Assembly: GCA_012798135.1 (NCBI GenBank)
Contig: JAAZNU010000028.1
Location: 1-64,000 of the forward strand
Source of the DNA: Veillonellaceae bacterium
Lineage (GTDB): Bacteria; Bacillota_C; Negativicutes; UBA1444
Direction of reading: 5' to 3'
Length of the DNA: 64,000 bases
Positions 61,905 through 64,000 of the stretch are shown piece after piece. Position 1 is the stretch's first letter; each line of letters begins with the position of its first letter. The notes under the pieces were generated by a model, which saw only the letters and a list, made by a program, of their open reading frames with translations, had not been told where the DNA came from and did not search any database. The translations under genes and the position numbers were made by a program.

Positions 61905-63751
61905 AAATAGTTGATTGCGACATTCTGGTGGTTGGCAGCGGCGGCGCCGCGTTGAGGGCCGCCATTGCGGCGAAAGAGGCCGCACCGGAGTTGTCGGTGC
62001 TGGTCGCGACCAAAGGCAAGCCGGGACTGAGCGGCGTGACGGCCAATTCTTGCTCCGACCGGATGGCTTTCCACGCCACGTTGCCATCCACGGAACCGGG
62101 CGGCGAGGCGGCCTGGACGTATCATGCCGATGATATCTATCGGATCGGCGGCAAGGTCTCGGATAAAAATCTGGCCGACGTTTTGGCGAAAAACGCGGCT
62201 ACGGCGTTTGACTATCTGGACCGGCTTGGTGTGCCATTTGTCAAAAAAAATGGACTGCCCGACCAGTTCGTGACCGACGGGTCGGAATATGCCCGGGCCT
62301 GCTATACCGGCCCCAGGACCGCGGTCCACATCGAACAGGCCTTGGTCAAACATTTTCACAACCTGAATATCCCGGTGCTGGAGTATGCGATGGCGGTTCG
62401 GCTCGTTCATGACAATGGAAAACTGGCCGGCGTCGTGGCGGTCGATACGCGGGAAAAAGAGCCGGAAAAAGCTTTTTTCTGCATCCGGACACCGGCGGTG
62501 ATTCTCGCGACCGGCGGGGGCGGCATGATCTACCGGCACAATGTATTTCCCGGCGGAATGACGGGCGACGGCTTTGCCATGGCCTATGAAGCCGGTGCCG
62601 AACTGGTCAACATGGAGTTTGTGCAGATTGGCATCGCCTCCACCAAAACGAAGTTCAACTGTTCCGGCAGCATGATGCGGGCGGTCCCGCGCCTCGTCAA
62701 TTCCGAAGGCGAAGAGTTTTTGGCGAAATATTTCCCGCCGGGGACGACTCCGGCCGAAATCGCCAATACCGTCTTTAAGAAAGGCGCCAGTTGGCCGGTT
62801 TCCTATGAGCATAAAACCCATATCATCGATATCGCCTTGTACAAGGAATGGCGGGCCGGCAGGCGGACGTTTCTCGATTTTGGCCGGAATCCGCAGGGGT
62901 TTTCTTTCGATTGGCTGACGGCAGAAAATCAGGCCCGGTATCGCCGGGAGATGACCCGGGATCTCGGCGGGTCGTTGCGCAACCAGACTCCGCTTGAACG
63001 ACTGCGTGAAATCAATCAGCCATCCATCGACTGGTTCGCCGAATACGGAATTCAGCTGGAAAAAGGAGATTTGATAGAAGTTGCCGCCTGTGCGCAGCAT
63101 TTCCAGGGCGGGGTCAAAATCGACGCCAGCGCCCGCACCACGGCTCCGTTTGTCTGGGCTGCCGGGGAAACGGCCGGTGGCCAGCACGGTGCGAATCGCC
63201 CGGGCGGCAACGCTTTGCTGGATTGCCAAGTCTTCGGTCGAATTGCCGGGGAAGACGCCGCGACGCAGATCAGGGCTTTGCGTGGACATGACCAACACCC
63301 GCTTGATCCGTCCGATGCCACTGCCCAGCTGACGGCGGCGGCTGGCGCGATGCGGCAGGATTTGGAGCGGTCGGCGGAGAACGCATTGCCAGCGCCCGAG
63401 TTTCGTCAGGCCCTGCAGGAGCTGACCGAAGCCGGGGTTGGTATCGTCCGTACGGAGACAGGGATTCGGGAAGCCTTGCAAAAGCTGGAAGTCTTAAAAT
63501 CCCGGAACTTTATCCTGGGAGAAAAGTCGCCGTTCTATTACTACGAAAACCGGAGTCTGCTGTTGACGGCGGAAGCGGTATTGCGGGCGGCTTTGTTGCG
63601 GGAGGAGAGCAGGGGACCGCATTTGCGGTTCGCCCACTATGAAGATAATATTCCGATGGACCGCAAAGAAGTGATCTGGGAGAAGTATATCGTCGTTCGC
63701 CGTGAGAATGCGGGCATGCACCTGGAAATCCGGGAACCGGCTCTGAAATAA
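61901..63751 (+). CDS. FAD-dependent flavoprotein of the fumarate reductase / succinate dehydrogenase family
   Basis: The product is 616 residues. The FAD-binding start is DCDILVVGSGGAALRAAIAA (residues 4-23), with ILATGGGGMIYRHN in the middle and the FAD-closing WAAGETAGGQHGANRPGGNALLD near residue 420. FrdA-, SdhA- and AprA-type proteins share this plan; the extra C-terminal helical domain is present. No Tat signal or heme motif is seen, so it acts in the cytoplasm. It likely oxidises or reduces a C-C bond next to a carboxylate or ketone. NadB is an alternative family member, but the catabolic operon context argues against it. It ends the LacI-type block and is followed by a terminator. Confidence 0.87.
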   Translation: MKIVDCDILVVGSGGAALRAAIAAKEAAPELSVLVATKGKPGLSGVTANSCSDRMAFHATLPSTEPGGEAAWTYHADDIYRIGGKVSDKNLADVLAKNAATAFDYLDRLGVPFVKKNGLPDQFVTDGSEYARACYTGPRTAVHIEQALVKHFHNLNIPVLEYAMAVRLVHDNGKLAGVVAVDTREKEPEKAFFCIRTPAVILATGGGGMIYRHNVFPGGMTGDGFAMAYEAGAELVNMEFVQIGIASTKTKFNCSGSMMRAVPRLVNSEGEEFLAKYFPPGTTPAEIANTVFKKGASWPVSYEHKTHIIDIALYKEWRAGRRTFLDFGRNPQGFSFDWLTAENQARYRREMTRDLGGSLRNQTPLERLREINQPSIDWFAEYGIQLEKGDLIEVAACAQHFQGGVKIDASARTTAPFVWAAGETAGGQHGANRPGGNALLDCQVFGRIAGEDAATQIRALRGHDQHPLDPSDATAQLTAAAGAMRQDLERSAENALPAPEFRQALQELTEAGVGIVRTETGIREALQKLEVLKSRNFILGEKSPFYYYENRSLLLTAEAVLRAALLREESRGPHLRFAHYEDNIPMDRKEVIWEKYIVVRRENAGMHLEIREPALK

Positions 63752-63773
63752 AATTAACGGTGAGCCACACTTG

Positions 63774-63814
63774 AAATAGCCTTTTTCGCGTTGGTGAAGG
63801 GCTATTTTTTTATT
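63774..63814 (+). terminator. Intrinsic terminator ending the LacI-controlled block
   Basis: Stem AAATAGCC (63774-63781) with GGCTATTT (63800-63807), extended by CTTTTTC/GTGAAGG pairing, followed by a T-run. Confidence 0.85.
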
Positions 63815-63826
63815 GCCAAATCATTC

Positions 63827-63832
63827 TATAAT
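63827..63832 (+). promoter_or_regulatory. Putative -10 element for aroE
   Basis: Perfect TATAAT 45 bases before the aroE start. The -35 position falls in the terminator T-run and is poor. Confidence 0.4.
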
Positions 63833-63877
63833 AGAATAAACACGGAGCAAGATTGTTATCGCTGGGAGGAAGAGGCC

Positions 63878-64000
63878 TTGACGCAATCGGAACGGCAAAT
63901 TTCCGGGCATACGCTCCTGTATGCCGTGATCGGCGATCCGGTAAAGCACTCGCTGTCGCCGTTGCTCATGAACAGAGCCTTTGCGGCGAATCAAATCGAT
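63878..64000 (+). CDS. aroE: Shikimate dehydrogenase, N-terminus (partial)
   Basis: Only 41 codons are present before the window ends. The start is a TTG with GGGAGGAAGAGG upstream. The peptide includes YAVIGDPVKHSLSPLLMNRA, the shikimate-binding start of AroE, which reduces 3-dehydroshikimate with NADPH. A quinate/shikimate dehydrogenase with a catabolic role cannot be excluded. It has its own likely promoter after a terminator, so it is probably separate from the LacI-controlled block. Confidence 0.9.
   Translation, partial: MTQSERQISGHTLLYAVIGDPVKHSLSPLLMNRAFAANQID

Noticed and set aside
61841..63481. Minus-strand open frame (546 codons) opposite the FAD flavoprotein
   Set aside because: Antisense shadow; the plus strand has FAD motifs, a coupled start and the family's length.
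61901..63751. The FAD flavoprotein as the missing NadB (L-aspartate oxidase)
   Set aside because: It shares the fold, but its operon with Liv transport, cupin and redox enzymes and the distance from nadA-nadC argue for a catabolic role.
1..64000. CRISPR arrays, tRNA or rRNA genes, prophage genes
   Set aside because: No regularly spaced repeats, cloverleaf-type sequences, rRNA stretches or phage structural genes were recognised by reading both strands.

Overview
The window comes from a bacterium with roughly 55-58 % GC. It is most likely a Bacillota (Firmicutes) member, and the gene content would fit the anaerobic Negativicutes/Sporomusaceae. The evidence is a tyrosine T-box leader, a yybP-ykoY (Mn2+) riboswitch, AddAB instead of RecBCD, a NiaR-type niacin repressor, strong purine-rich ribosome sites with many GTG/TTG starts, and exported proteins without sortase signals. 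The genus is inference only. No tRNA, rRNA, CRISPR array or intact transposase was seen.

Layout. 1-5055: 5' end of a 2-oxoacid:ferredoxin oxidoreductase gene, then a GldA-like dehydrogenase, an MBL hydrolase, an isochorismatase-like hydrolase, an unknown secreted protein and a PreA-like flavoprotein. 5265-20550: a block for D-amino acids and N-acyl-D-amino acids. It holds a branched-chain-type binding lipoprotein, two paralogous D-amino acid transaminases, three N-acyl-D-amino acid deacylases, a complete DppABCDF-type peptide transporter and a regulator with a degenerate GGDEF-like domain. Intrinsic terminators sit just in front of several of its genes. 20656-24711: a GGDEF/HD-GYP sensor and HtpG. 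24924-29126: DUF969/DUF979 membrane pair, pyroglutamyl peptidase and an exported S9 peptidase. 29190-32902: a degenerate HD-GYP protein, NiaR, and NadA-NadC behind a promoter with a putative NiaR operator. 33037-39616: AddB-AddA. 39620-43748: UPF0173 hydrolase, universal stress protein and a molybdenum cofactor operon. 43751-46131: tyrosine T-box, DAHP synthase and prephenate dehydrogenase. 46139-51483: an SGNH hydrolase, a secreted DUF2330-like protein and a P-type ATPase under a Mn2+-type riboswitch. 51679-63814: a LacI-type regulator with tandem operators, followed by about 12 kb of same-strand genes: OYE-like reductase, zinc alcohol dehydrogenase, LivKHMGF transporter, sugar-isomerase-like protein, cupin and a FAD fumarate-reductase-type flavoprotein. 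The window ends inside aroE.

How the genes work together. In the D-amino acid block, Dpp would import peptides or N-acyl amino acids, the deacylases would release free D-amino acids, and the transaminases would convert these to 2-oxo acids, which the divergently transcribed ferredoxin oxidoreductase at the left edge could oxidise. The LacI-controlled block looks like a complete uptake and redox catabolic route for an unidentified substrate; it is the best candidate here for an undescribed pathway. A 205-bp MITE-like palindromic element with IS6-like ends lies between its livK and livH genes.
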